Source: RGIG8748 sp045539515
Lineage (GTDB): Bacteria; Bacillota; Clostridia; UMGS1810
NCBI GenBank assembly: GCA_045539515.1
Contig: JAZQFN010000083.1
Span: 1-64,000 of the forward strand
Direction of reading: 5' to 3'
Length of the DNA: 64,000 nt
The notes below the pieces were generated by a model. The model worked only from the letters and a program-made list of their open reading frames with translations, was not told the DNA's origin and ran no database searches. Both the position numbers and the translations under genes were made by a program. This document shows, one piece after another, positions 39,001-47,298 of this stretch. Numbering within the stretch: the first letter of the stretch is position 1; every line of letters begins with the position of its first letter.

Positions 39001-41160
39001 GAACCCACTTGGGATAAGGCAATTTATTACTCCGATGCCACAAAGTCAACATTTATAGAAAATTACTACGCGGCAGAATATGCGGCATTAGACAGCGCAG
39101 CAAAATCTGCATTTGACACAGCATGGGCTTCCGTAAGCGGTGGCGCAGGAAATATATTCAATTATAATTATGCATATTCTCGTGTCTACAACGTTCCCGA
39201 AGGCGAAACCCTTACGGTTACAATACCCGGCGATCAATCCGGCAGGAACCACAGAACACCTATTATTCTCGTTAAGCCTGTAAGCGAAGAGGAAGCGCCG
39301 GTAGAACCCGACTTTCCCCAGGATGCAGAAGTCCTCGATGTAATTGCAAAGATTGATGCAATAGGTGAGGTTACATTAGACAGCGAAGATGCTATTACAG
39401 AAGCAAGAGCAGCATACGATGCACTCTCCGAAGAAAAGAAAGCATATGTAATAAACCTTTCCGTTCTTGAATCTGCAGAGGTTACTCTTGAAGAGCTTAA
39501 GGCAGAAGCAGAACAACCTGTTCCCGTGGAAGGCGACCATATTATAGTTGGTGCAAGAATGGAAGGCGAAATCGTTGCAGATTCAGGCGTAACAAATGGA
39601 TTTAAATCTGCAGCAGCAGTTACAAGTGCAAAGACATCAAGAACCGATGGCGTTGTGTACACAAACCTTCGCGGTACTCCCGACGAAGCAGGTACCACCT
39701 ACGGTGCAAGACTTTGCACAATGCCGGCTAATTCCACTTCTTATCACGAAGTATACTATGCAGACGAAAGCCTTGCCGGAAGTGACTACTTTGTATTCAC
39801 AGCCGGTGGAAACGCTCACTCCGATGCCACACTTCTTAAGTTTGATGTAGTGGCAGATGCAGAGGTTTCCATAATCGCTACAAACAGCGGTATGGCATTT
39901 GAAGGATTTACTCTTAAGGAAAATGGCGCAGGTTGGATTAAGGGCAGATTCATTAACCGCAATATGGCAGATGCTATGAATGCAATAGGTGTAACTCCTG
40001 TATACTCTGTAGTTAAGACCTATAAGCCTGCCGAAAAAGAAACCTTCTACAACACATACTTAAAGGCTGCATATGAAAGTGCAAACGAAACTCAAAAGGC
40101 TAAGTTTGATGAGCAGTGGGCACTCTTTGATACAGCTTCTGCAATAGGTAATGATTCTACCTACAAGGCAATGTATACAAAGACCTTTAGACTTCCCGAA
40201 GGCGAAGATACAATGACAATTACCGTTCCCGGTAATACTTCGGGTGCAAGCTCCAGAAACATCCTTGTAGTTGTTAAAACTGCAACTGGCGAAGAGGAAG
40301 TTATTCCTGCGGAAGTTACTGCTGTTATAGAGCTTATTGATGCAATCGGCGAAGTTACACTTGACAGCGAAGATGCAATCACACAGGCAAGAGAAGCCTA
40401 CGATGCACTTTCTGAAGACAATCAGGCACTTGTTACAAACTATGCCGATTTAGAAGCTGCAGAAGCTACTCTCGAAGAACTCAAAGCCGCTGCAGAGGTT
40501 GAACACGTAGGTGCTCTTACCTCGAAGGTGTCCGGTCTTACATATGCCAAGTATCTTGAATATATAGAATCTGTTACAGGCACAAAGCCCACAAGTACAT
40601 CTGTAATTAAGGATACTGAAGTTATTGCTACATCTACTATTGTAGTAAGAGATTCCTTTACCATAGGCGGTCAGATTGGCAGCGAAAGTGCAAGACGCAG
40701 ACTTGAAACCATAAACGAAGACTATGCTTTCTTAGAAGGCGTTAAGTTCTTCTCTCCCACAATTGAGTGGGGTCAGCAGGCAGATGTAAGAAAGTGGTTT
40801 ACCAAGCTTTTCTGGGGTCAGGATGCTACCTACACATACGACGGATTTAATTACACAGTAAATGCGGCAACAGATGCACTTCCCACTGTTCCCTGGTGGA
40901 CAATCCCCGTAACAGAAGCTACAGTATACATTACTTCTTATGTGGAAATGCCTCACTTGGAGGATGCAGGCTGGACAAAAGCAGATACCACAGATTTCGT
41001 ATTTACCTTTAAAGATACAAATAACGGTGATATCGGCAATGGTCCTTCGGTTGTGTATACAAAGGAAGTTACCGATACAGAAACAGTTGAGCTCCCTAAC
41101 TCCAATACAGGTGTACACGGCACATATCCTTACTTTGTGTTCTTTGTACCCAACAATTGA
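36058..41160 (+). CDS. Giant secreted multimodular protein with four HEVYYADES modules
   Basis: 1700 aa with a strong ribosome binding site. A signal peptide (1-21) is followed by an Ig-like domain (about 22-128) and a cadherin-like domain (about 130-212). Module copy 1 (about 217-460, divergent) and a Pro/Asp/Glu linker (about 472-500) come next. Copies 2 (502-751), 3 (828-1075) and 4 (1157-1410) are separated by three helical repeats of about 60 residues (757-820, 1085-1150, 1416-1478; core VIAKINAIGEVTLDS). The C-terminal domain (about 1485-1700) is of the type found at the N-terminus of the 2198-aa lyase. Each ~250-aa module has YHEVYYADESLAG, then a beta-strand pattern LLKFDVVADAEVYIIT, and ends RNILVVVKP. 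I see no catalytic domain, SLH or sortase motif. Binding of polysaccharide or of partner proteins is the likely role (inference). Confidence 0.8.
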   Translation: MKKRILSFVLLMLMVLTSFASAADLGYVMSEGDISFTSVTFANDGTNVSASLNGIKAQGTDSVTLMMTVYNSKHKMVDASSDTKSVGTTEVELKATAPVPAGDFTLDATLFNTENGLSPIAAPAYSDYDGATDLLDLRVSGVTIDGFKPGVYEYGYITEGLTEYPEITATVREGSTKVTAAYEDTFPGVATITVANAKGATSVYKIDFTPLRHIVVGATSDADFDVDAGTNLNLVSGTAVSEGVGGKKLFTNLTGAPNDSLDFGSRWTTDFHPLGSHHAIRSVDSMLQGWDYFVCANGGMKKDAGNYFEFEVMHNARIVVVTRAAEPSLVANGFEALPSKLYAKASYVSGAASEDARKDLNALGITPTYADIEFYNANAKDHTALVNYFADKYNLDTDVASEDIPVNKPIGVSVFDYQTAYSKFYEAYEDEPAKVIIPAPEAEQARGYIVAVIPVGEDGELPGSGNQGGGGETPGTPDVPDEPDEPDTPDVPDEPVLAEGNHIIVGARYTDEIVADTDVTDGFKSKVAVTSAKSSRTDGVVYTNLRGTPDEAGTTYGARLCTMPANSTSYHEVYYADESIAGNDYFVFTAGGNAHSDNPLLKFDVVADAEVYIITTNSGLAFDGFTLEENANGWIKGRFINRNMADAMNAIGVKPTYSVVKTYKPAEKDAFYNTYLKAAYDSADATAKAKFDEQWALFGAVAAIGNDSTYKAAYKATFTVPEGEDKVTVTVPGNTSGGSTRNILVVVKPIAEEGPDLSQDAEVLGVIAKINAIGEVTLDSEAAITEARAAYDALSEEKKAYVTNLGALEAAETELEELKSVPVPMEGFHPIVGARYVSDFVQDTGVVNGKMSASKVTTAGNTVYNGYVYTNFRGSDETVTSGARWTTDSWTSPLKGQLHEVYYADESLVGYDYFTAVAGDKSYAASPILEFELAESAEVVILGIRSDILIDGFTREEKSSSWAKARYFNSYYANAIRLLGVEPTWDKAIYYSDATKSTFIENYYAAEYAALDSAAKSAFDTAWASVSGGAGNIFNYNYAYSRVYNVPEGETLTVTIPGDQSGRNHRTPIILVKPVSEEEAPVEPDFPQDAEVLDVIAKIDAIGEVTLDSEDAITEARAAYDALSEEKKAYVINLSVLESAEVTLEELKAEAEQPVPVEGDHIIVGARMEGEIVADSGVTNGFKSAAAVTSAKTSRTDGVVYTNLRGTPDEAGTTYGARLCTMPANSTSYHEVYYADESLAGSDYFVFTAGGNAHSDATLLKFDVVADAEVSIIATNSGMAFEGFTLKENGAGWIKGRFINRNMADAMNAIGVTPVYSVVKTYKPAEKETFYNTYLKAAYESANETQKAKFDEQWALFDTASAIGNDSTYKAMYTKTFRLPEGEDTMTITVPGNTSGASSRNILVVVKTATGEEEVIPAEVTAVIELIDAIGEVTLDSEDAITQAREAYDALSEDNQALVTNYADLEAAEATLEELKAAAEVEHVGALTSKVSGLTYAKYLEYIESVTGTKPTSTSVIKDTEVIATSTIVVRDSFTIGGQIGSESARRRLETINEDYAFLEGVKFFSPTIEWGQQADVRKWFTKLFWGQDATYTYDGFNYTVNAATDALPTVPWWTIPVTEATVYITSYVEMPHLEDAGWTKADTTDFVFTFKDTNNGDIGNGPSVVYTKEVTDTETVELPNSNTGVHGTYPYFVFFVPNN
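37553..38310 (+). repeat. Internal repeat unit of the 1700-aa gene, copy 2
   Basis: Encodes module copy 2. Long stretches are nearly identical in DNA to 39532-40280, including silent positions (for example the region coding GVVYTNLRGTPDEAGTTYGA), which points to recent duplication or gene conversion. Confidence 0.75.
39532..40280 (+). repeat. Internal repeat unit of the 1700-aa gene, copy 4
   Basis: Encodes module copy 4, the partner of the repeat at 37553. Copy 3 between them (38541-39290) is clearly more divergent. Confidence 0.75.
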
Positions 41161-41174
41161 GGAAGTAATTACAA

Positions 41175-41302
41175 TGAAGATCCTTCACTGCGTTCAGGAT
41201 GACACTGTTTTTAACTTGTCATTCTGAGGCAAAGCCGAAGAATCTCCATGGCAAATGAGGAAGTAACCGTAAGGAAGATTCCTTGTATTACCCGAAATGA
41301 AC
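41175..41302. repeat. Interspersed repeats: partial arm plus a ~86-bp MITE-like copy
   Basis: At 41175-41204 there is one arm, in reverse the TGTCATCCTGAACGCAGTGA-AGGATC type. At 41217-41302 a fuller copy starts TGTCATTCTGAG, has the core CAAATGAGGAAGTAACCG, then AAGGAAGATTCCTTGT, and ends CGAAATGAACA. The core matches the tandem copies at 55791 and 55911. Confidence 0.7.
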
Positions 41303-41616
41303 AAGACAAAGGGGTACCCCTTTGTTGTGTATGATACATACACAACAAGCATAACATAGCTTACTTCTTTTTTCTCATTTCACTATAGTTTCCCTTTGGC
41401 GGGCGGCCCCCTCTGCCCGCCGGATGGAAACGAAAAACTGCCTTTTCCTCAGGGCAAAGGCAGACTATTCATCATTTACGAGTAGCTGAAACTATCAGAT
41501 GTTCATAAATGGGGAATAGCCTATTACAAATTCATAAATATTATTGCGATAAATCGCTTTAATATAGACAGTTACAAATGGTAATTGTTGAAAATACACA
41601 AACATAGGAGGTCACT
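41303..41616. other. Spacer with palindrome and hairpins before cassette 2
   Basis: No gene. CAAAGGGGTACCCCTTTG (41307-41324) is a perfect 18-bp palindrome. It overlaps a perfect hairpin TTGTTGTGTATG-ATA-CATACACAACAA (41322-41348). A GGCGGGC/GCCCGCC hairpin follows (41398-41421). GCGATAAATCGC near 41545-41560 is a further short palindrome. No clear promoter could be fixed, although one for cassette 2 should be here. Confidence 0.5.
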
Positions 41617-43302
41617 ATGAAAACAATCAGACTGTTGTCATTGGTACTGGCAGTTATGATGATATTCGGCTCTGTAGCCTATGCCGATGTTATCAATCAG
41701 CCCGTGGCAAATGACCAAAACGCAACCATCACGGTAACCGGTACAATTCCCGGTGCTTCCTACGGTGATTCTGTGGGCATTTATGTATTAAAGCCCGGAA
41801 AAACCTCGGCGGAGATTGATGTTACCGACGGCGAAAAGTTCAAAGCGGCTGTTGCAGGCTTTGCAGCAGGTCTCACAGACAATGAGGGTAACTACGAAGT
41901 AGTTATCGGCCTTGACGGACTTGGCGAAGGTGACTACACAATCCTTGCTTCAAGCAAAAAACTGGCGGAGGACAAAGCCCTTGTTTACTACTTTGCAAGC
42001 AAAGAAGCTAAACTTGATTTCATTGAAGAACTCAAAAAAATAGTTGATGCTTCCGGCTCCAAGGCATCCGATGTTGAAGAAAAGCTTAACCTCACAGGTG
42101 CTTCTTCATCCAACGCAAAGCTTTTGGGTATCGGTGCATCCGACCTTATACTTAAAGTAGATAGCAAAGGCCTTAGTGAAGTTCTCTATGCTATGGCAAA
42201 AGAAGACCCCACAATCCTTACTCCCGAGTATCCTTCGGACTTTGTAGCAGACCTTGGGGTTGCCGCACTTATTCAGTCCTTAAACGAAGGCACAGGCGAT
42301 ATAACAGATGCAAGACTTACTCTCAGCGAAAAGTATGTTGCTACATTTAATTCTCTCGGAAGCACAACAAAGGAAAACTTTGTTAAAACATATATGAAGG
42401 GCAAAGGCCTTAAGTCCCTTGAAGATGTAGACGAAGTATTCTGCGACGGTGTTATCCTTGCGGCATTAAGTACTGCAAAGAGTTGGAAGGATTACGAAAC
42501 CATCATATTAAACCACGGCGAAGACCTCGGCATTGATATGGACGATTATGAAGATTTAAAGAAACCTTCCGACGTTACAGACGGGCTTAAGGATAAATAT
42601 ACAAGTGTTGAAACGTTCGTAAAGGATGTTAATGATGCCATTGAAGACCTTCTTAGCGGAAAGAAGAGCGGTGGCAACACCGGCGGAGGCGGCGGACTCT
42701 CTGTTGGCGGTACACTTCCTCAGGATGGTGTAAGCCTCGATGAGTTTGAACCCGCAAAGGTTACATTCTCCGATGTTAGCGAAAACCACTGGGCATCCGA
42801 GAGCATTCTTGCTCTTGCACAGAGCGGAGCTATATCCGGAAGAGGCGACGGAACATTCGCTCCCGATATGGATGTAACAAGAGAAGAATTTGTTAAGATG
42901 GCAGTTGTTGCTCTCGGCATTACCGTAGACGGCTCCCGGGAAACAAGCTACACCGATGTAGACTCTTCTGCATGGTATGCACCTTACCTTGCAGCAGCTG
43001 AAAAAGAGGACATCATTTCCGGTATAGGCGAAGGTAAGTTCGGCGTTGGCAGAACCATTACCCGTCAGGAAGCTGCTGCAATCCTCTATAGAATAGGCAC
43101 AAAGATGGGCAACAACTTTACCCCCGCAACCTTAGCATTTGCAGATGATGCTTCCATTGCAGATTTTGCCAAAGAAGCAGTATATGCCCTTAAGGGTGCA
43201 GGAATTATAAACGGTGTAACCGCCAGAGAGTTTGCACCCCTTGCAAATTGCTCACGTGCACAGTCAGCAAAGCTCATCCATGGGCTTTCAGGGAAGGAGT
43301 AA
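41617..43302 (+). CDS. Secreted SLH surface protein (cassette 2, gene 1)
   Basis: 561 aa, start behind AGGAGG. A signal peptide (1-23, ending VAYA) precedes an Ig-like domain (about 30-125, with IYVLKPGKTS), a helical region (about 130-345), a Gly-rich linker (about 348-365) and three SLH repeats (about 385-561: FSDVSENHWASESILALAQ, YTDVDSSAWYAPYLAAAE and the third repeat). It corresponds to the C-terminal part (from about 890) of the 1445-aa protein at 262, domain by domain, but lacks that protein's long modular N-terminus. It should anchor to the wall polymer and may be the basal form of this surface component. Confidence 0.88.
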   Translation: MKTIRLLSLVLAVMMIFGSVAYADVINQPVANDQNATITVTGTIPGASYGDSVGIYVLKPGKTSAEIDVTDGEKFKAAVAGFAAGLTDNEGNYEVVIGLDGLGEGDYTILASSKKLAEDKALVYYFASKEAKLDFIEELKKIVDASGSKASDVEEKLNLTGASSSNAKLLGIGASDLILKVDSKGLSEVLYAMAKEDPTILTPEYPSDFVADLGVAALIQSLNEGTGDITDARLTLSEKYVATFNSLGSTTKENFVKTYMKGKGLKSLEDVDEVFCDGVILAALSTAKSWKDYETIILNHGEDLGIDMDDYEDLKKPSDVTDGLKDKYTSVETFVKDVNDAIEDLLSGKKSGGNTGGGGGLSVGGTLPQDGVSLDEFEPAKVTFSDVSENHWASESILALAQSGAISGRGDGTFAPDMDVTREEFVKMAVVALGITVDGSRETSYTDVDSSAWYAPYLAAAEKEDIISGIGEGKFGVGRTITRQEAAAILYRIGTKMGNNFTPATLAFADDASIADFAKEAVYALKGAGIINGVTAREFAPLANCSRAQSAKLIHGLSGKE

Positions 43303-43308
43303 TACAAT

Positions 43309-46107
43309 ATGAAGAAAATAATTAGCATATTACTTTGTGTTGCACTTATGTGCTCACTTACTCTTACCTCATTTGCAGCTGAAAACGATGTTGTGGAAAT
43401 TGCAGAGCAGGTTTACGGCGTTAAAGCTACCGAATACTTAAAAGCTCTTGAAGTAATTGAATCCGATGCAGATTATAATCTCACAGCTAAGATTACCAGA
43501 GGCGAATTTGCAAAGATGGCATGCCTTGTTTCCGGTTACCCTGCAGCAGACCCTGCTGTAGTTAAGTTTACCGATGTTCCGGCAGATAATGCGTATGCTC
43601 CCTACATCAACTCCCTTGCAAATGCAGGCATAATTAACGGATATTCCGACGGAACCTATGGCCCCGATAATGAAATTTATATGGGCGAAGCAGTTGTAAT
43701 GCTCACCACAATTTTAGGCTATGGCCCCTATGCTCAGGCAAAGGGCGGATATCCCGCAGGTTACTACTACACCGCATCAAGACTTGATCTTTTTGACTAT
43801 CTTGATAATAACGGCGATATGACAGTAACCATTACAAAGGGTGAAGCAGCTCAGCTTTTAGCAAACGCTCTCGATACCCTTACATTAGAGCCTACCTCGT
43901 TTGGTGATGAACCTAAGTTTTCCACAACCGAAGGTATGACCCTTGCATACCGCACATTTGGTATAGTTCATATTACCGGTGTGGTAGAATCTGTTGATAT
44001 CTCTGCCTTAAAGGGTGAGAACCTCACACCTCCCTGGTATATGGTAATCGACGGTGTAAAGATTGAAGTAGGCAAGATTCACTCCTGGGATTACCTGGGC
44101 TACGAAGTAGATGCATACTACGTGGAAGGCTCCAACACAAAGAAGAGTGAACTTAAATACATTACAAAGACAGATTATAATGAAGAAACTGTTATTGCAA
44201 TAAGCGATATTCAGGATATTTCTTCCGGCAAAGTTACCTTCTGGAACGAAGACGGAAAGAAAGACGATGTACGCTTCAAGACAGTTGCTTCTGTAATATT
44301 CAACGGCGCGGCTACAGGCGAATCCTTTGATATGGATTTGATTTCCGGCTATGAAGGCGAGATTACCCTCGTAGACAATGACGGAAACTCCGTTGCAGAT
44401 GTAATCTTTGTAGATGCATACACAGATTACGTTGTAGACATCGTAGATGGCACAAGAGAAAAAATATATGACCGTTACACCAAAGGCTTAAGTGTTACAG
44501 GTGATGTAACGGCAGATGACCCCTATACAATTATATATGATGTAAACGGCGAAGAGGTTGGACTTTCCGGTGTTAAGGTAGACAACATCATCTCCGTGTA
44601 TAAGTCCAAAAACGATGCAGATCAGCTCCTCTACAAGCTCTATGTAAGTGATAAAACTGCAGTTGGTAAGTTGGAAGCCATCACAGAAGAAAATGGCAGA
44701 ACAATTCTTACAGTTCTTGGTACAGACTACAAAATTGCCAAATCTGCAGTAAGTCGTCTTGAAGGTAAGTTCAAAGTTGGAGACACAGTAACCTTATACC
44801 TCAATATTTTTGGTGAAATATCCGATATGAAGGTTGGCTCTGCATTAAGCTTTGGTTTCCTTCTTGGTATTGACACAGAAGGCGGCTTCTCAAGCAATGC
44901 TCTCTTTAAGCTCTACGCAGATAACGGACAGTTTATGCTTGCCTATGCTGCACCCAAGCTTAAGGTGGACAACAAAACCTACTCTGCAGGCAACACCGAT
45001 GAGTACATAGCCAAGCTTCAGGCATCATCAAAGGTTATATACCCCGATGCAGATGCAGAAATAACTGCACAGCCTGTAAGATTCCGCATTAACGGAAACG
45101 GTGAGCTTGCATATATAGATACAGTTTTCTCGGATATTGCTTCCGAAGCAGTTGCCACAAAGGCGGATGTAAGCGGAGATAACGCACTCTTTATAGGCCC
45201 CAAAGGTACACAATTAAGACACAGATCCTCCGGAGGTGCAGAAATCTTTATAGACCAGAGTGCATACGGCAGCGCACTTCTTGTGGCAAACTCTGCCACC
45301 AAGGTTATAAAGTACATTGAACCCACAGCCGGAAATGAAGATTTCCTTGAAGAAAAGAACTACTCTGTAATTGGTGTAAATTCTGTTCCTGCAGGTACCG
45401 AAAAGGAAAACTTAAACGATGTTCGCTCTTTCTTCTGCAGTGCAGATGACGAGGCAGTTCCCTTTATCCTTCTTAACTCCGACAAGGTGGGAACAATCAG
45501 CACCTCCACATCTCTGGGTGTTATAGCCTCCGTAAGCCAGGTTCTATACGAAGAGCAGCCTTGCTACAAGCTTACAGTTCAGGGCAAGAGCGGCAGGTCA
45601 AGCATATATGTTAAGCCGGAATTCACCTACACACCTGCAAAGGTTACCGATGGTGATGCCGCAGAACTTAATAATATGACCGCTTCTTCCTTTAAGGAAG
45701 GTGATGTGGTAAAGGTTTCCACAGATATTGACGGCTACCTTTCCAACATTAAGCTTTACTACAGAATTACAGAAAACCGCAGAGTGGAAAGCTTTGAATC
45801 AAACACCTACGACTATCAGACAGCAAGCGGCTTTGTATACGAAAAAGCTGCAAATGCTTTCAGACTTCTTTCCACCACAGACAGAAGTGAGCTTGCAGGG
45901 GCTGATGTAGCTACCACAATGCTCTATCCCGCAGCTACATCCTGCACATATGTAGTTTATGATTCACAGGCTCCCCAGGGCAAGAGGGTTAAGGGCGGTG
46001 CATATTCCGATATCCTTCCCTTTGGAACGGTAGGAGCAGAGGAAACATCCTATGTACTTATGCAGTCCTATGTATGCGTACCCACATTTATGGTTGTTGT
46101 TAAGTAA
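43309..46107 (+). CDS. Secreted protein with N-terminal SLH repeats (cassette 2, gene 2)
   Basis: 932 aa, 6 bases after the preceding gene. A signal peptide (ending TSFAA) precedes SLH repeats (about 30-190: ITRGEFAKMACLVSGYP; FTDVPADNAYAPYINSLANAGIINGYSDGTYGP) and a ~740-residue beta-rich region of unknown family. Collinear paralogue of the 928-aa protein at 4615; the SLH signatures are better preserved in this copy. Likely a second wall-bound component; function of the large C-terminal region unknown. Confidence 0.82.
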   Translation: MKKIISILLCVALMCSLTLTSFAAENDVVEIAEQVYGVKATEYLKALEVIESDADYNLTAKITRGEFAKMACLVSGYPAADPAVVKFTDVPADNAYAPYINSLANAGIINGYSDGTYGPDNEIYMGEAVVMLTTILGYGPYAQAKGGYPAGYYYTASRLDLFDYLDNNGDMTVTITKGEAAQLLANALDTLTLEPTSFGDEPKFSTTEGMTLAYRTFGIVHITGVVESVDISALKGENLTPPWYMVIDGVKIEVGKIHSWDYLGYEVDAYYVEGSNTKKSELKYITKTDYNEETVIAISDIQDISSGKVTFWNEDGKKDDVRFKTVASVIFNGAATGESFDMDLISGYEGEITLVDNDGNSVADVIFVDAYTDYVVDIVDGTREKIYDRYTKGLSVTGDVTADDPYTIIYDVNGEEVGLSGVKVDNIISVYKSKNDADQLLYKLYVSDKTAVGKLEAITEENGRTILTVLGTDYKIAKSAVSRLEGKFKVGDTVTLYLNIFGEISDMKVGSALSFGFLLGIDTEGGFSSNALFKLYADNGQFMLAYAAPKLKVDNKTYSAGNTDEYIAKLQASSKVIYPDADAEITAQPVRFRINGNGELAYIDTVFSDIASEAVATKADVSGDNALFIGPKGTQLRHRSSGGAEIFIDQSAYGSALLVANSATKVIKYIEPTAGNEDFLEEKNYSVIGVNSVPAGTEKENLNDVRSFFCSADDEAVPFILLNSDKVGTISTSTSLGVIASVSQVLYEEQPCYKLTVQGKSGRSSIYVKPEFTYTPAKVTDGDAAELNNMTASSFKEGDVVKVSTDIDGYLSNIKLYYRITENRRVESFESNTYDYQTASGFVYEKAANAFRLLSTTDRSELAGADVATTMLYPAATSCTYVVYDSQAPQGKRVKGGAYSDILPFGTVGAEETSYVLMQSYVCVPTFMVVVK

Positions 46108-46119
46108 GGAGGGTAGATT

Positions 46120-47298
46120 ATGAAACTAAGAAAAATACTTTTAATTACTCTTGTGTTTACACTTGCATTATCTACCGTTGCCTTTGGTAAAGCAAATAGA
46201 ATAGATACAAGAAATCAGGTAAAAAGAGATTTAAGCGTAGACGGTGCAGTGCTCATAAGTGACTTTATGGTAGGCTCTTCTGCCATAAACGACTGGACAA
46301 TAACTACTGCAGGTAACTCCACAGTAGGCTATGCCAAGACAAAGGGCCCGAACGGCAAGGAACAGCAGTGCCTGCTCGTATCCGACAAGGTCCCCGGCAC
46401 ATCAAACTCCGGTGCACAGATTAGCTTTACCTTCCCTCAGGTATATGATGGAGGTACTGTAGAGGTTGAAGCACGCTTCAAGATGGAAGTCCCCGATAAC
46501 CAGGAAACAGACTTTGCTTCCAACGGCTTCTACATCAGAAGTTCCGACAACAAGTGGGCTACTCGTCTTTATGTACTTGGTGACAAGGGTGGCGGTTCTT
46601 TTGGTGCAGACGGCTCCGGCGGCGGCAGACTTGACAGCCACATAGATGCCGGTGTATGGTACACAGTTACCCTTCAGGTAGATATGGACAATGGCGTGTA
46701 CAATGTAATAGGTGTTGGTGATGCTGTAGAAGGCGGCACCAAGACAATTCAGAACATTCAGTATTATCAGGCAGGCTCCAACAAGATGGCAAGCTTTATG
46801 TTTGAATCCAGAATGTTTACCGCTGACTGGTATTTTGACTATATCCGTATTACGAGAAACGGTAATTTCCAGGCTCCCAAGCAGGAGATTGTTCGTCCCG
46901 AACCTATGCCTATACCCGTTAGTGCAACTCCCTTGCAGAGAGCAACCTCTGCAAAGGCAAATGTTATGAGAAACGGCAGCTACTCCTACTTTGCAAAGGC
47001 TCCCGTAGTTGAAAACGGCGAGGTTTATGTTCCCGTAAAAGGTGCTCTTAACCTCTTTGGCTTTACCACCAAGGTGGAAAACGATGCATATGTAGGCACA
47101 TTAGGGGAGAACACTGTGGAAATTGCCTTAGACGGCAAATCACTTAAACTTAACGGCGCTTCCCTTGACGGAATCAAGCTCTATAAGGATACAGTTTATG
47201 TATCTGCAAATAAACTTGCCGCATCCCTGGGCGAAAGTGCTAACTGGGATGAAGCAAGCAAAACCCTTATAATTACCAAGGAGGTGGCAGCTCAATGA
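46120..47298 (+). CDS. Secreted beta-sandwich + copper-amine-oxidase-N-like protein (cassette 2, gene 3)
   Basis: 392 aa, start behind AAGGAGG. A signal peptide (ending AFGKA) precedes a concanavalin/LamG-like domain (about 45-250, ending DWYFDYIRITRNG) and a C-terminal copper-amine-oxidase-N-like domain (about 285-388: APVVENGEVYVPVKGALNLFG, YKDTVYVSANKLAASLGE, WDEASKTLIITK). Same layout as the 377-aa protein at 7416. Its last four bases overlap the start of the lyase gene (ATGA), which suggests translational coupling and a joint function. Confidence 0.78.
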   Translation: MKLRKILLITLVFTLALSTVAFGKANRIDTRNQVKRDLSVDGAVLISDFMVGSSAINDWTITTAGNSTVGYAKTKGPNGKEQQCLLVSDKVPGTSNSGAQISFTFPQVYDGGTVEVEARFKMEVPDNQETDFASNGFYIRSSDNKWATRLYVLGDKGGGSFGADGSGGGRLDSHIDAGVWYTVTLQVDMDNGVYNVIGVGDAVEGGTKTIQNIQYYQAGSNKMASFMFESRMFTADWYFDYIRITRNGNFQAPKQEIVRPEPMPIPVSATPLQRATSAKANVMRNGSYSYFAKAPVVENGEVYVPVKGALNLFGFTTKVENDAYVGTLGENTVEIALDGKSLKLNGASLDGIKLYKDTVYVSANKLAASLGESANWDEASKTLIITKEVAAQ

